Shown here: positions 51,460 through 60,415 of the stretch, piece after piece
How the letters are laid out: each line of letters starts with the position of its first letter
Position numbering within the stretch: position 1 is the first letter of the stretch
Source of the DNA: Actinotignum timonense
GTDB lineage: Bacteria; Actinomycetota; Actinomycetes; Actinomycetales; Actinomycetaceae
Direction of reading: 5' to 3'
Length of the DNA stretch: 64,000 nt
NCBI RefSeq assembly: GCF_030216305.1
Contig: NZ_JASOKT010000006.1
Span: forward strand, 1 to 64,000
The notes under the pieces: generated by a model
What the model saw: the letters and a program-made list of their open reading frames with translations, nothing else
Told to the model about the DNA's origin: nothing
Databases searched by the model: none
Made by a program: the position numbers and the translations under genes

Positions 51460-52776
51460 ATGTCAGAAAATCAGAATTCCCAGCACACCGCAGCTACCCC
51501 GGAGGCTTTGCACTTCGACACTCTTCAGGTGCACGCCGGCCAGGTCCTCGATTCCGATCACGGCGCCCGGGCGCTGCCGATTTTCCAGACCACGTCCTAT
51601 GTATTCAAAGATAATGAGCAGGCGCGCGGGCGTTTCGCGCTCACCGATCCGGGCATGATTTACACTCGCATCACCAACCCCACCCAGGGCGCTGTCGAAG
51701 AACGTATTTCCGCGCTGTACGGCGGCACGGGTGGGCTGCTCCTCGCTTCCGGTTCGGCTGCTATTTTCTACGCGGTCACGAATGTGGCGCAGGCCGGGGA
51801 TAATATTGTGTCCTCCGATTCGCTCTACGGCGGGACCTACAACCAGTTCAAGCACGTGCTCAAGAACTTCGGTATCGAGGCTCGTTTCGTGGAGAATCCT
51901 GCGGATCCGGCCAATTGGGAAGCCCTCATTGATGAGAACACCAAGGCTCTCTACGGGGAAACGATCCCGAACCCGAAGCAGGATATTCTCGATATTGAGG
52001 CGCTGGCCAAGCTCGCCCATTCCCACGATATTCCGCTCATTGTGGATAATACGATCGGGACTCCGGCCAATGTGAATCCCTTTGATTTCGGGGCGGACGT
52101 GGTGGTGGATTCGGCCACCAAGTTCCTGGGCGGGCACGGCACTTCGATTGCCGGTTCCGTGGTGGAACGCGCGGGCTTCAACTGGAAGAACGGCAAGTTC
52201 CCCGGTTTCCACGAGGTGGATGAGTCCTACCACGGTATCGTCTGGGGTGATCTTCCCGGAGCTCCTTTCACAACCCGGATCCGCGCCACCTTGCTGCGTG
52301 ATACCGGCGCCGCGATTTCTCCCTTCAACGCCTTCCTGATCGGGCTGGGCCTGGAGACCCTTTCCCTGCGCATCGACCGCCATCTTTCCAATACCCGCGC
52401 GGTGGCGGAATTCCTGGCCGAACACCCCGGGATTGACTCGGTGAACTGGGCTGGCCTGCCGGATAATCCGTATCATGAGCTGGCCGCCAAGTATGCCCCG
52501 AAGGGCCCCGGTTCGGTCTTCACGGTGGAAGTTGCGGGCGGATTTGAGAAGGCCGCGGCTTTCGTGGAGTCCCTCCATCTCTTCTCCAATCTCGCGAATA
52601 TTGGGGATGCGAAGTCGCTGGTGGTGCACCCGGCTTCGACCACGCATTCGCAGCTGACCGAGGAAGAGCTGGCGGCCAATGGCATTAGCCCGGCCACCGT
52701 GCGCCTGTCCATCGGCATCGAAGATCCGCGCGATCTTATTGCCGATATTCGCCAGGGCCTCGAGTCCATCGCCTAG
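51460..52776 (+). CDS. metY: O-acetylhomoserine sulfhydrylase
   Basis: A 438-residue PLP enzyme of the Cys/Met metabolism family making homocysteine from O-acetylhomoserine and sulfide. The PLP Lys is K221 in DSATKFLGGHGTS; YTRITNPTQGAVEERISALYGG is a family signature. The ATG at 51460 follows AAGGAG; longer starts lack support. It is 22 bp upstream of metX, whose product it uses. The same fold covers cystathionine synthases, but the length and internal segments fit MetY. Confidence 0.94.
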   Translation: MSENQNSQHTAATPEALHFDTLQVHAGQVLDSDHGARALPIFQTTSYVFKDNEQARGRFALTDPGMIYTRITNPTQGAVEERISALYGGTGGLLLASGSAAIFYAVTNVAQAGDNIVSSDSLYGGTYNQFKHVLKNFGIEARFVENPADPANWEALIDENTKALYGETIPNPKQDILDIEALAKLAHSHDIPLIVDNTIGTPANVNPFDFGADVVVDSATKFLGGHGTSIAGSVVERAGFNWKNGKFPGFHEVDESYHGIVWGDLPGAPFTTRIRATLLRDTGAAISPFNAFLIGLGLETLSLRIDRHLSNTRAVAEFLAEHPGIDSVNWAGLPDNPYHELAAKYAPKGPGSVFTVEVAGGFEKAAAFVESLHLFSNLANIGDAKSLVVHPASTTHSQLTEEELAANGISPATVRLSIGIEDPRDLIADIRQGLESIA

Positions 52777-52798
52777 AGCCAGAAGATCAAGGATTATC

Positions 52799-54079
52799 AT
52801 GACGCCCAGCCCCCAGTTCCTCGTGGGACACGCTCCCCTAGACCCGGTCACCGATGCCGAACCTATCGGTGATTTCGATACCGGCTACACCCCCGCACCC
52901 CGCCTGACCGAGCGCCCTACCGGCGCCTGGCTGGAAGGGGACGATCCGGGTGAGCGCCGCTTCGCGGATCTTGGCCCCCTGGAACTGGAGCTGGGCGGCC
53001 GCCTGCCGCAGGTTCGGCTCGCCTACGAAACGTGGGGGCAGCTCAACGCGGACCGCTCCAATGCGGTGCTGCTGTGCCACGCGCTCACCGGGGATTCCCA
53101 TGCCGCGGCACGCGATGGGCAGAGCGGCTGGTGGAAGGATATTGTGGGCCCGGGTCTGGCCATTGATACCGACCGGTATTACGTGGTGTGCCCGAATGTG
53201 TTGGGTGGTTGTCAGGGAACTACCGGCCCGGCTTCCCCGGCTCCCGATGGCCAGCCCTGGGGCCCGCGCTTCCCGGAAATTACCATGCGGGATATGGCTG
53301 CCGCGGAGGCCCGGCTCGCCGATCTGCTCGGGGTGGAGCGCTGGGCCCTGGTGGCAGGTGCCTCCTTCGGCGGCTGCCGCACCATGGAATGGGCGGCTTC
53401 TTTCCCGGAGCGGGTGGGTGCTTTTGCGGTGCTCGTGGCGGGCCCGGCAAGCACCGCGGAACATATTGCTTATGCCCATCTGCAAAATCTGGCGATTCGC
53501 CTGGATCCGCGCTGGCGCGGCGGGCATTATTACGATGCCGAACCCGATGAGAGCGGGGTGAGCGGCCCGGATGCCGGGCTCGGCCTCGCCCGTGAAATAG
53601 CGCATTTAACTTATCGCTGCGCCCCGGAGCTGGCGGCGCGTTTCGGGCGCACCCCGCAGGAGGGCGAAGATCCGCTGCGCGGGGGCCGTTACGCGGTGCA
53701 ATCTTATTTGGATTATCACGGCGCAAAATTAGTGGCGCGTTTTGACGCGAATTCCTACCTGACAATCAGCCAGGCATTTATTACTCACGATATTGGGCGC
53801 GGGCGAGGCGGCACCGCGCAGGTGGTAGCGGGGCTGAAGCAGCCGGCGCTCGTCGTCGCCGTTGATTCTGATCGGCTTTTTTATCCGCAGCATATGGCGG
53901 ACTTGGCCGCGGCTTTGTCCGGGGCGCGCCCGCTCCAGACCGTGCATTCCGCGCACGGTCACGATGGTTTCCTTATCGAAAATAATGAGGTTTCTGCGAT
54001 TATTGCGGATTTCCTCGCCGAGGTGGCGCCGGTGGAAATCGCGCCGGTTGCAACCGCCCGGGAGGGCGCTACCCTTTAG
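52799..54079 (+). CDS. metX: Homoserine O-acetyltransferase
   Basis: A 426-residue alpha/beta-hydrolase-fold acyltransferase (homoserine plus acetyl-CoA). The nucleophile Ser189 is in GASFGGCRTMEW (more often GGSMGGxxxLEW), with the Asp in VAVDSDRLFYPQHM and the His in HSAHGHDGFLIE. It is acetyl- rather than succinyl-type by context, since MetY prefers O-acetylhomoserine. A 50-residue N-terminal extension precedes the core. Co-transcribed with metY. Confidence 0.93.
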   Translation: MTPSPQFLVGHAPLDPVTDAEPIGDFDTGYTPAPRLTERPTGAWLEGDDPGERRFADLGPLELELGGRLPQVRLAYETWGQLNADRSNAVLLCHALTGDSHAAARDGQSGWWKDIVGPGLAIDTDRYYVVCPNVLGGCQGTTGPASPAPDGQPWGPRFPEITMRDMAAAEARLADLLGVERWALVAGASFGGCRTMEWAASFPERVGAFAVLVAGPASTAEHIAYAHLQNLAIRLDPRWRGGHYYDAEPDESGVSGPDAGLGLAREIAHLTYRCAPELAARFGRTPQEGEDPLRGGRYAVQSYLDYHGAKLVARFDANSYLTISQAFITHDIGRGRGGTAQVVAGLKQPALVVAVDSDRLFYPQHMADLAAALSGARPLQTVHSAHGHDGFLIENNEVSAIIADFLAEVAPVEIAPVATAREGATL

Positions 54080-54106
54080 CCACCGCGCCGCCCGCTTCTC
54101 GGCCCG

Positions 54107-54988
54107 TTACTCGCCGAATTGCGACCAGTCTTCGCCGAGCACGGTGCCGCGTGCGTCGATCATCACGTGCCCGGCTTTACCGCCGGCGTGCAACCATCCG
54201 GTGTAGATGAGGTCCTCGGGCGCGGGGCAGGTGCCTTCGCATTCGGGCAGTTCGGCGGCCGCGGCTTTCACTCGCACGAATACTTCCGCGCTTTCCAGCT
54301 GCTCGGCGGTCAATCCGATCTGAGCGGCGCGTTCGCGCACGAGGGTGGTGGCGCGGGTGAAGAGCGCGGCGTCGAGCTGGGTGTAGTCGAAGGTGGGGAC
54401 GCGCTCGAAACGGAAGGGCCGCGAGGCCGCGAAGCCGTAGGGCGTGGTATCGCGCGGAAGCGCCCAGGAGTAGGTGACCGCGGCGTTATTGTGTTCGCCC
54501 ACGGGAACGTCAATTTCGAGGCGGCGTTCGCGCACGAGGGCCCGGAACGCTTGCGTGGTCCCGGCTTCTTTTTCAATATCGACGACGGCGACACTCAGGT
54601 CTTCAGCCCCGCCCGTGAAATAGGAGCGCAGTGGGCCGCCGCCCCAGTCTTTGATTTGGGTGGTGACGATGCGGATGGCTTGGGGTGGGTTGAGGAGGGT
54701 GGGCAGGAGGGTGCCGCCCAGAAATAATGCGATGCCCGTGAGCGTGGCGGTGAGGGGGCGGAGTGGGTGGTCGTGCGCGGCAGCGGTGTGGAGATAGCGG
54801 TAGCGCAAATAAATAATGCCGCCCAGCACGGTGAGTGCGCCGATCACGATGAGGCTGATGTAGAGGGTGCCGTGCCAGTCGTTCATCCAGAGCAGGGGGA
54901 GGGCGCCGAGGATAAGTCCGAAACCGAGCGCGGGTAGCAGCCGGGTGGCTGTTTCCCAAAAGCCGGGTTGGCGTTGGGTTGTGGGCAC
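54107..54988 (-). CDS. Membrane protein of unknown function
   Basis: A 293-residue protein from the GTG at 54988 (GAGGAG upstream). Three hydrophobic helices lie in the first ~105 residues; the rest is a soluble, probably extracytoplasmic domain with two close Cys (PECEGTCPAPED). I recognise no family. It is convergent with metX and divergent from the leader/ABC module. Confidence 0.65.
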   Translation of the reverse strand: MPTTQRQPGFWETATRLLPALGFGLILGALPLLWMNDWHGTLYISLIVIGALTVLGGIIYLRYRYLHTAAAHDHPLRPLTATLTGIALFLGGTLLPTLLNPPQAIRIVTTQIKDWGGGPLRSYFTGGAEDLSVAVVDIEKEAGTTQAFRALVRERRLEIDVPVGEHNNAAVTYSWALPRDTTPYGFAASRPFRFERVPTFDYTQLDAALFTRATTLVRERAAQIGLTAEQLESAEVFVRVKAAAAELPECEGTCPAPEDLIYTGWLHAGGKAGHVMIDARGTVLGEDWSQFGE

Positions 54989-55257
54989 GGGCCGCTCCTC
55001 CCTATGTGATGGGCTATTATGGGGATTCTACCGAACTCCCCATCCAAAATAACCGATAATTTTATATAACGAAAACCCAAATTGAGAATCTATTTCGCTA
55101 TTTGCATATTGGGACAGATTTCCCTTGAAGCCCATCTGCCCGTAGAATCCTAAATGGGGAAAGATTCCAGCTCTCCCCACCGCGCAACGGAGCGCACGCT
55201 ACCCAACCGGGCAAACTCGCTTCATTGGGTGGTAACAACCGAGACGGAGGTTCCATC
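54989..55257. other. AT-rich leader region of the ABC module
   Basis: The region between the divergent membrane protein and the leader ORF includes an AT-rich patch (about 55045-55075), a TGGGGA...TCCCCA inverted pair near 55155-55180 and ACCCAA...TTGGGT arms near 55201-55231. It could form RNA structure ahead of the leader ORF. Confidence 0.35.
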
Positions 55258-55293
55258 ATGAAACGGGAAACAACAACCCCCAACCGCTCATGA
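55258..55293 (+). CDS. 11-residue leader peptide ORF
   Basis: ATG AAA ... TCA TGA encodes MKRETTTPNRS. A strong GGAGG lies seven bases upstream of its ATG. Its stop overlaps the ATG of the permease gene (ATGA at 55290), while the permease ATG has no ribosome binding site of its own. The permease is therefore probably translated by coupling to this short ORF, as in attenuation or translational-coupling leaders. Expression is not proven. Confidence 0.5.
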   Translation: MKRETTTPNRS

Positions 55294-57383
55294 AGCCCCT
55301 CGAATCTCGGAGATCCTTCTCGGCCCTGTTCATTGCGGGCTTCTTGAGCGTCATCGCGGTTTTTTCACTGGCTTCCATAGGTGTTGAGCTCCCGTACCGG
55401 AACAAGGTTGTGCAGAAGAGTGGACTTTTATACACCGAAGATAAGTCACAAGCGTCTCTCGCCTATCGGCCTGATCATGCGTTCATCGATTCTCACCTTC
55501 TGAGCGTCCTCTACGTGGAACCCTTAGGGCCAGAGATTCCACCACCCTTGGGGCTTGATACCTGGCCCGCAGCGGGGAACACGGCAGTTAATCGTTCTGC
55601 TCTCCCCTACCGCGATCTTATTGAGAGCCAATTCGGCCCCATAACAGCAATCATTGACGACTCTGCAACCCTTGAGGGCGAACTACTGGTTATCAGTCGC
55701 CCCGCAAACACCGATGCTTTGCCCGAGCTTGCCCGGGCAGGATCTCAAGCATCACTCTCCTTGGGATTCACCACAGATCCAAACAATACGCCCGGTTTCC
55801 GTTTCAGCATTGTGATGTACGAGGACTGGGCCAAAAACCTTCTCCCGCTCGCGCTAATTGTTATCGTCCTACCCACTTTCCTCTACGTCTTGGCATGCCG
55901 TAAGAATTTTCAGAGCAGCATTGCGCAGGAGCAATTCATTCTTCAATGCGTGGGGGCGCGGCGCAGTCACCTCATTCGGCACGCCAGTACCCGAGTCATT
56001 CCGCCAGTATTACTCGGTGGACTAGCGGGCAGCGCCGCGGTCACCATTCTCATGAGCGGTGTTATTCGCCTGCCTTTCACCGGATTCCACTTCCACCCAC
56101 AGGCATTTCTCCCCCAGCTAGGCTGGATCATCCTCGCCTTGCTAGTCACACTCGCTGCGCTCGCGCTGTTTTTCGCCTGGCCCCGCCTCACACTTTCGAT
56201 GCGCCCAGCTCGGCAAAAAAGGAAGCATCCTCGGCTTGGCCTAGCTCTCTTCACTATCGGGATTCTCTTGGCAGCAGGATTCCAATGGTATCTCTGGTGG
56301 ATTCCCTTGGAAATCGCTTCTGCCGCCATTCCTATAGGTATTATGCTGGTCCTGCTCGGCCTGCCGGCAACCTTCACGCTGCTTACCCGTGCCGCGGCAA
56401 GCCTCGCCACCAGATCCCGCCGGGATCGCCTTACTGATCTCACCACCCGCTGGGTTATGCGCCATCCCGAGGTAGCTTCCCGCTCCGGCACCCTCGCGGG
56501 CTGTTTCCTCATTATCGGAACCCTGCTAATCGCTTGCTTCAACGCGGTCGCGGATACCGATAAGGAGATGCCGCCTCTGCCTGAGCACCTCAGCGCAGTT
56601 GATTCCTCTTTTGTGTGCCGCCCCAATACTCCGGGCTGCCTCGAAAATGCCGCTGCTCAGATTCACGCGGCCCGTCCGGATGCCGCCATTATCGCCGCCG
56701 GCAACGGAATCGGAGTGGTCCCGCTAGAAGCCGGGCAGGTTGCTCCAGAAAATCTAGAGCTGGTGCTCTCCGATTACCTTGCCCCGTTATATGGCGCACC
56801 GAAGAAAGATCTCCCCGAAAACCTAAACCGCGGCGGGCTCGTCACCCTCATCGAATCAGATGGCCCAGATTCTGGAGAAAAGCTCCTCAGCCAAATCCAC
56901 AGCTTGGACCTGGGCAGCCCGATCCCCGCGCTATCCGCACCGCTAGGTGAAGATAGCCGCGGACTGGCACAAATCTACCGCCAGCATTCCACCTGGCTCA
57001 GTCTCTTTACTACCTTTGCTTTCGTCTGCGGGCTGCTGGTGGTGTGGCTGAATTTCTCCCGCGAAGCCGAAGCCCAGGCGCGCGATGCCGCCGCTATCAC
57101 GGCACTCACCGGGCAAACCCGCACGGTTGCCCGCATCCTCGCCCGGCGCACCCTCGCTACCAATATCGTGACCGGGATCGCTGCCCTCGCGGTCGGCACC
57201 TTCCTGGCACGGCAATTCTTACTGCCCGGAACCGGATTTATCCCCTGGGAGTTCATCCTCACCATCGCCGCGATCTACGGCTGTTTCATCGCCGCGCAAT
57301 CCATTCTTGTGTATCGCCGGCTAACCGCACGGGCCCGCGCGTGGCGCCCGGGAAAGGATCACCATGAGTATTCTGCACTGTGA
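55290..57383 (+). CDS. FtsX-type ABC transporter permease
   Basis: A 697-residue permease. An N-terminal helix (SALFIAGFLSVIAVFSLASIGVELP), a first external domain and a bundle of helices starting at LLPLALIVIVLPTFLYVLA are followed by a second half with its own external domain and a final helix group (LFTTFAFVCGLLVVWLNFSREAEAQARDAAAITALTGQTRTVARILARRTLATNI). The cytoplasmic coupling segments resemble FtsX/BceB-type permeases. Its DNA looks AT-richer than its neighbours, hinting at later acquisition. The ATPase gene overlaps its last 20 bp. Peptide export or antimicrobial-peptide resistance is an inference. Confidence 0.82.
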   Translation: MKPLESRRSFSALFIAGFLSVIAVFSLASIGVELPYRNKVVQKSGLLYTEDKSQASLAYRPDHAFIDSHLLSVLYVEPLGPEIPPPLGLDTWPAAGNTAVNRSALPYRDLIESQFGPITAIIDDSATLEGELLVISRPANTDALPELARAGSQASLSLGFTTDPNNTPGFRFSIVMYEDWAKNLLPLALIVIVLPTFLYVLACRKNFQSSIAQEQFILQCVGARRSHLIRHASTRVIPPVLLGGLAGSAAVTILMSGVIRLPFTGFHFHPQAFLPQLGWIILALLVTLAALALFFAWPRLTLSMRPARQKRKHPRLGLALFTIGILLAAGFQWYLWWIPLEIASAAIPIGIMLVLLGLPATFTLLTRAAASLATRSRRDRLTDLTTRWVMRHPEVASRSGTLAGCFLIIGTLLIACFNAVADTDKEMPPLPEHLSAVDSSFVCRPNTPGCLENAAAQIHAARPDAAIIAAGNGIGVVPLEAGQVAPENLELVLSDYLAPLYGAPKKDLPENLNRGGLVTLIESDGPDSGEKLLSQIHSLDLGSPIPALSAPLGEDSRGLAQIYRQHSTWLSLFTTFAFVCGLLVVWLNFSREAEAQARDAAAITALTGQTRTVARILARRTLATNIVTGIAALAVGTFLARQFLLPGTGFIPWEFILTIAAIYGCFIAAQSILVYRRLTARARAWRPGKDHHEYSAL

Positions 57384-58053
57384 CAACCTCGTCTGCGGCT
57401 ACACCCACCCGCTGTTCAGCCCCATCACGTTCACCCTCAACGGCGGGGACACCCTCACCGTCATGGGCCGCTCCGGCGTGGGGAAAACAACCCTCCTCAC
57501 CACGATTCTGGGGATGCATAAACCCATCTCCGGCACCATCGAGGTGACCGACACCAATATCCACCGCCTCCCCTTCAACCGCCTCGCGCGCCTGCGTTCC
57601 ACAACCATTGGCACCGTTTTCCAGCACGGCGAACTCATGGCCGGATACACCGCCCTCGATAACGTGATGCTTCCGCGCCTACTGTGGAACCGTCATGATG
57701 GCGACGTCGCCACCGAAGCCAGCGAGCTCCTCGGCACCCTAGGTGTCCTCCCCCAAACGATGGCTGAAAACCTCTCCGGCGGAGAACGCCAGCGGGTAGC
57801 GCTGGCCCGGGCGCTCATTAATCACCCGCGCCTGCTGGTGGCTGATGAACCGACCGGAGCGCTGGATACCGAGCTGCGCGATGAAGTCCTCAGCCTCATC
57901 CTCGATACCGTGCGCGAACGCGATTGCGCCCTGCTGCTCGTCACCCACGACCCAAGCATCGCCGCCCGCACCGACCGCACCCTCGTCCTCCAGCCGATTC
58001 TCCCACCGAACGCCGAGCTAAAGGAGGCACGTGCTACCGCTGCCGCGGGGTAA
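57364..58053 (+). CDS. LolD/MacB-type ABC ATPase
   Basis: A 229-residue ATPase. Walker A is GRSGVGKTT, the signature LSGGERQRVALARAL, Walker B LLVADEPTGALDT and the H-loop LLVTHDPS. It pairs with the overlapping permease gene. A weak ribosome binding site (AAAGGATCACC) lies within the permease frame. Confidence 0.93.
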   Translation: MSILHCDNLVCGYTHPLFSPITFTLNGGDTLTVMGRSGVGKTTLLTTILGMHKPISGTIEVTDTNIHRLPFNRLARLRSTTIGTVFQHGELMAGYTALDNVMLPRLLWNRHDGDVATEASELLGTLGVLPQTMAENLSGGERQRVALARALINHPRLLVADEPTGALDTELRDEVLSLILDTVRERDCALLLVTHDPSIAARTDRTLVLQPILPPNAELKEARATAAAG

Positions 58054-58121
58054 TCGGGCATGATAGGTTGTCCCTGAGAACACCGGGGTTCTCATCACTT
58101 TCCTCGAGATTGCGAAGAATC

Positions 58122-58577
58122 ATGAAACCCAACCGTGTTCTTGCGATTATTATCCTCATCGGCATCGCGATTGTTATCGGGACGATTCTCTACGCCTCCC
58201 AGCTTTACTGGCCCAAGGTTGCCGATGAATATCCCTCAACACGGTCCGATCTGATCGCCCTGGTTTTCTTCGGAGGATTCCTCCTGCTTCCGCTGCTCGC
58301 CTCGGCGCTGTGGGCAACGATGCCACAAACATCCACGGCAAAGAAAGCACTCGGCGCAATCGGATGCATGGCCCTCGCAATCGTAGGCTTCGTGATTTTC
58401 CGGTGGGGGCCGGAATGGATGGATACGCTGCGCGGCTATACCGATTTCCCGGTGTTCTACCGCAGCGTCAATACAATCTCGGAAACCGCTATTGCCCTAG
58501 CCCCATTCCTCCTGGTCACGCTGGTGACCGCGATCCTGGCCTTGCGAAAGACCCGAAGAACACCACGCGGGCGGTAA
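58122..58577 (+). CDS. Four-helix membrane protein
   Basis: A 151-residue hydrophobic protein from the ATG at 58122 (GCGAAGAATC upstream). Helices lie at about residues 6-25, 44-64, 83-100 and 123-143, and the C-terminus is basic. I recognise no family. It follows the ATPase gene by 68 bp and is probably part of the ABC module, for example as an immunity or accessory protein. Confidence 0.65.
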   Translation: MKPNRVLAIIILIGIAIVIGTILYASQLYWPKVADEYPSTRSDLIALVFFGGFLLLPLLASALWATMPQTSTAKKALGAIGCMALAIVGFVIFRWGPEWMDTLRGYTDFPVFYRSVNTISETAIALAPFLLVTLVTAILALRKTRRTPRGR

Positions 58578-58598
58578 AATCGAGGAAAAGCCGAAAGG

Positions 58599-59693
58599 AT
58601 GAACGTGACTCGAGCCGCCACACCCCACCACCCCGCGCTCGCGTGGGAACCCGACCTCCTCGGCGCCGGTTACGAACGCCTCACCCTTGCTCTTCCCAAC
58701 GACGACGAAGGCGCCGTCGTCGCCACCCTTATCCGCGCGCTGCCACCCGCAAGCGCGCCTGCCCCGAGCTTTGCTTTCCTCGCCATTCACGGCTGGAATG
58801 ACATGTTCTACCAGTGGGCTCTTGCCGAAGCGGTCACAGCTGCCGGCGGGGCTTTCTACGCAATTGACCTGCGTAAATATGGCCGCTCCTGGGATTCGCA
58901 GCGGCAAAGCTACGGCTACACGGATAGCATGCGGGTGTATTTTGCCGATATTGATGCCGCCCTGGCCGCTATGCGAACCGACCTCCCCGCGCGCTTCGGC
59001 CCCGCCGCAGCCCAGCTCCCCACCATCCTGTACGGGCATTCCACCGGCGGCCTCACCGCCACCCTCTACGCCGGGTCACGCCGCGGGAAAGACCTGGCTG
59101 GCCTGGTGCTTAATTCCCCGTGGTTGGATTTGCAGGTGGGCGCGGCCGGGAGCGCCGTCGTCGTACCTGTGGCGGAACTGGCGGCGCGTACCGCACCGAA
59201 AAAACCGCTGCCCGTACACGACCCGGGCTTTTACGGAATGGTGCTCGACGCGTGGCGCCCGGAAGGAATGACGCGGGTGCCCGGGGCGCCGGAAGGCACC
59301 AGCGATCCGTTTTGGACCACCGGGTGGACGCCGGCCTGGGATATGCGCCCGGATCCCGCGCCGATTCGCGGCGGCTGGCTGCACGCGGTCATTCGGGCAC
59401 AGCGGTACGTGGCGCGGAATGTGCGGCTGCGGCTGCCGGTGCTCATGCTCACCGCTGCGCGCAGCATCGTGGCCACCGCGTGGAGCGAGGAACTGCGCGG
59501 GGCCGATACGGTTTTGGACGTTGAGCAGATGTGGGCGCGGGCCGCGGAAATTGCCAGCGATGTGCATATCCTGAAATTGGATCATGCCGTGCATGACGTA
59601 CTGCTCTCCCGCGCGCCGGTGCGCGAAGCCGGATTCGCGGAGATTCGGGAGTTTTGCCAGCGGCAGGTGCGGCGGGAGCAGCGGGCGCGCTAA
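58599..59693 (+). CDS. Alpha/beta hydrolase (lysophospholipase-like)
   Basis: A 364-residue cytoplasmic hydrolase of the monoglyceride-lipase/lysophospholipase type. FLAIHGWNDMFYQWALAEAVTAAGGAFYAIDLRKYGRS is the family opening, the nucleophile Ser is in ILYGHSTGGLTATL, and the His in LKLDHAVHDVLLS. It starts 22 bp past the four-helix membrane protein gene, so it may be in the same transcript. The substrate is unknown. Confidence 0.87.
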   Translation: MNVTRAATPHHPALAWEPDLLGAGYERLTLALPNDDEGAVVATLIRALPPASAPAPSFAFLAIHGWNDMFYQWALAEAVTAAGGAFYAIDLRKYGRSWDSQRQSYGYTDSMRVYFADIDAALAAMRTDLPARFGPAAAQLPTILYGHSTGGLTATLYAGSRRGKDLAGLVLNSPWLDLQVGAAGSAVVVPVAELAARTAPKKPLPVHDPGFYGMVLDAWRPEGMTRVPGAPEGTSDPFWTTGWTPAWDMRPDPAPIRGGWLHAVIRAQRYVARNVRLRLPVLMLTAARSIVATAWSEELRGADTVLDVEQMWARAAEIASDVHILKLDHAVHDVLLSRAPVREAGFAEIREFCQRQVRREQRAR

Positions 59694-59706
59694 AGGCAGC
59701 ATATGA

Positions 59707-59744
59707 AAAGGGGAGGCTCCCGGAAAATCCGGGGCCTCCCCTTT
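59707..59744. terminator. Bidirectional terminator
   Basis: AAAGGGGAGGC (59707-59717) and GCCTCCCCTTT (59734-59744) form a perfect 11-bp stem, with an inner CCGG pair, between the hydrolase (+) and subtilase (-) genes. Confidence 0.85.
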
Positions 59745-59769
59745 CTCTTGCACTAGGTGCTGCTAGTTG

Positions 59770-60415
59770 TTAGCGGCGGACGATGGGGGTATCAACACCA
59801 TCCCCGTCCCAGTCACCAACCAGCATCTGGTCACCAGCCCGGCCATAATGCAAGGTGATATCAGCGTTCCCGCTCTTGAGCGAGTTCGCCACAAACACCT
59901 GGTTACCACGCCGAACAGCGAAGGTATCCTTACCATCGCCATCCCAGTCACCAACAAAGATCTGGTCACCGGCCCGGCCGTAGGAGAAGGATGTTTCAGC
60001 CTTGCCGCCCGTGAGGGTGTTATTCACGAAGAACACATTCCCACGCTGCACCGCGAAGGTATCCTTGCCATCCCCGTCGAAATCACCGGCGAGCAGCACG
60101 TCGGCCTCGCGCCCGAAGCTGAATACCTGGTCGGCATCCCCCGAGCGGATCGAGTTGAGGACGAATACCTGGTTGCCGCGGCGTACCGCGAAGGTATCCT
60201 TACCGTCTCCGTCCCAGTCACCAACCACGATGGTGTCATCGGCGCGCCCGAAGGAAATCACTTCATCAGCCACGCCTCCGGTGAGGCTGTTCTGAATGAA
60301 GATCTGGTTACCGCGGCGCACCGCCAAGGTTTCCTTGCCGTCTCCATCCCAGTCACCGATCAACACTTGGTCTGCGGCTCGCCCGTAGGAGAAGACCTGC
60401 TGAGCAACCGTGGAG
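59770..60415 (-). repeat. Five FG-GAP/VCBS-like protein repeats
   Basis: The subtilase C-terminus consists of five units of about 43 residues, each with a core like GDWDGDGKDTFAVRRGNQVFV followed by a NSL.SG.AD...SYGRA segment. The DxDxDG pattern suggests calcium binding. The repeats end with the stop codon and probably mediate surface attachment in place of a sortase signal. Confidence 0.85.

Noticed and set aside
54989..55257. Additional small gene on the minus strand here
   Set aside because: The open frame has no ribosome binding site and overlaps the likely promoter region of the ABC module.
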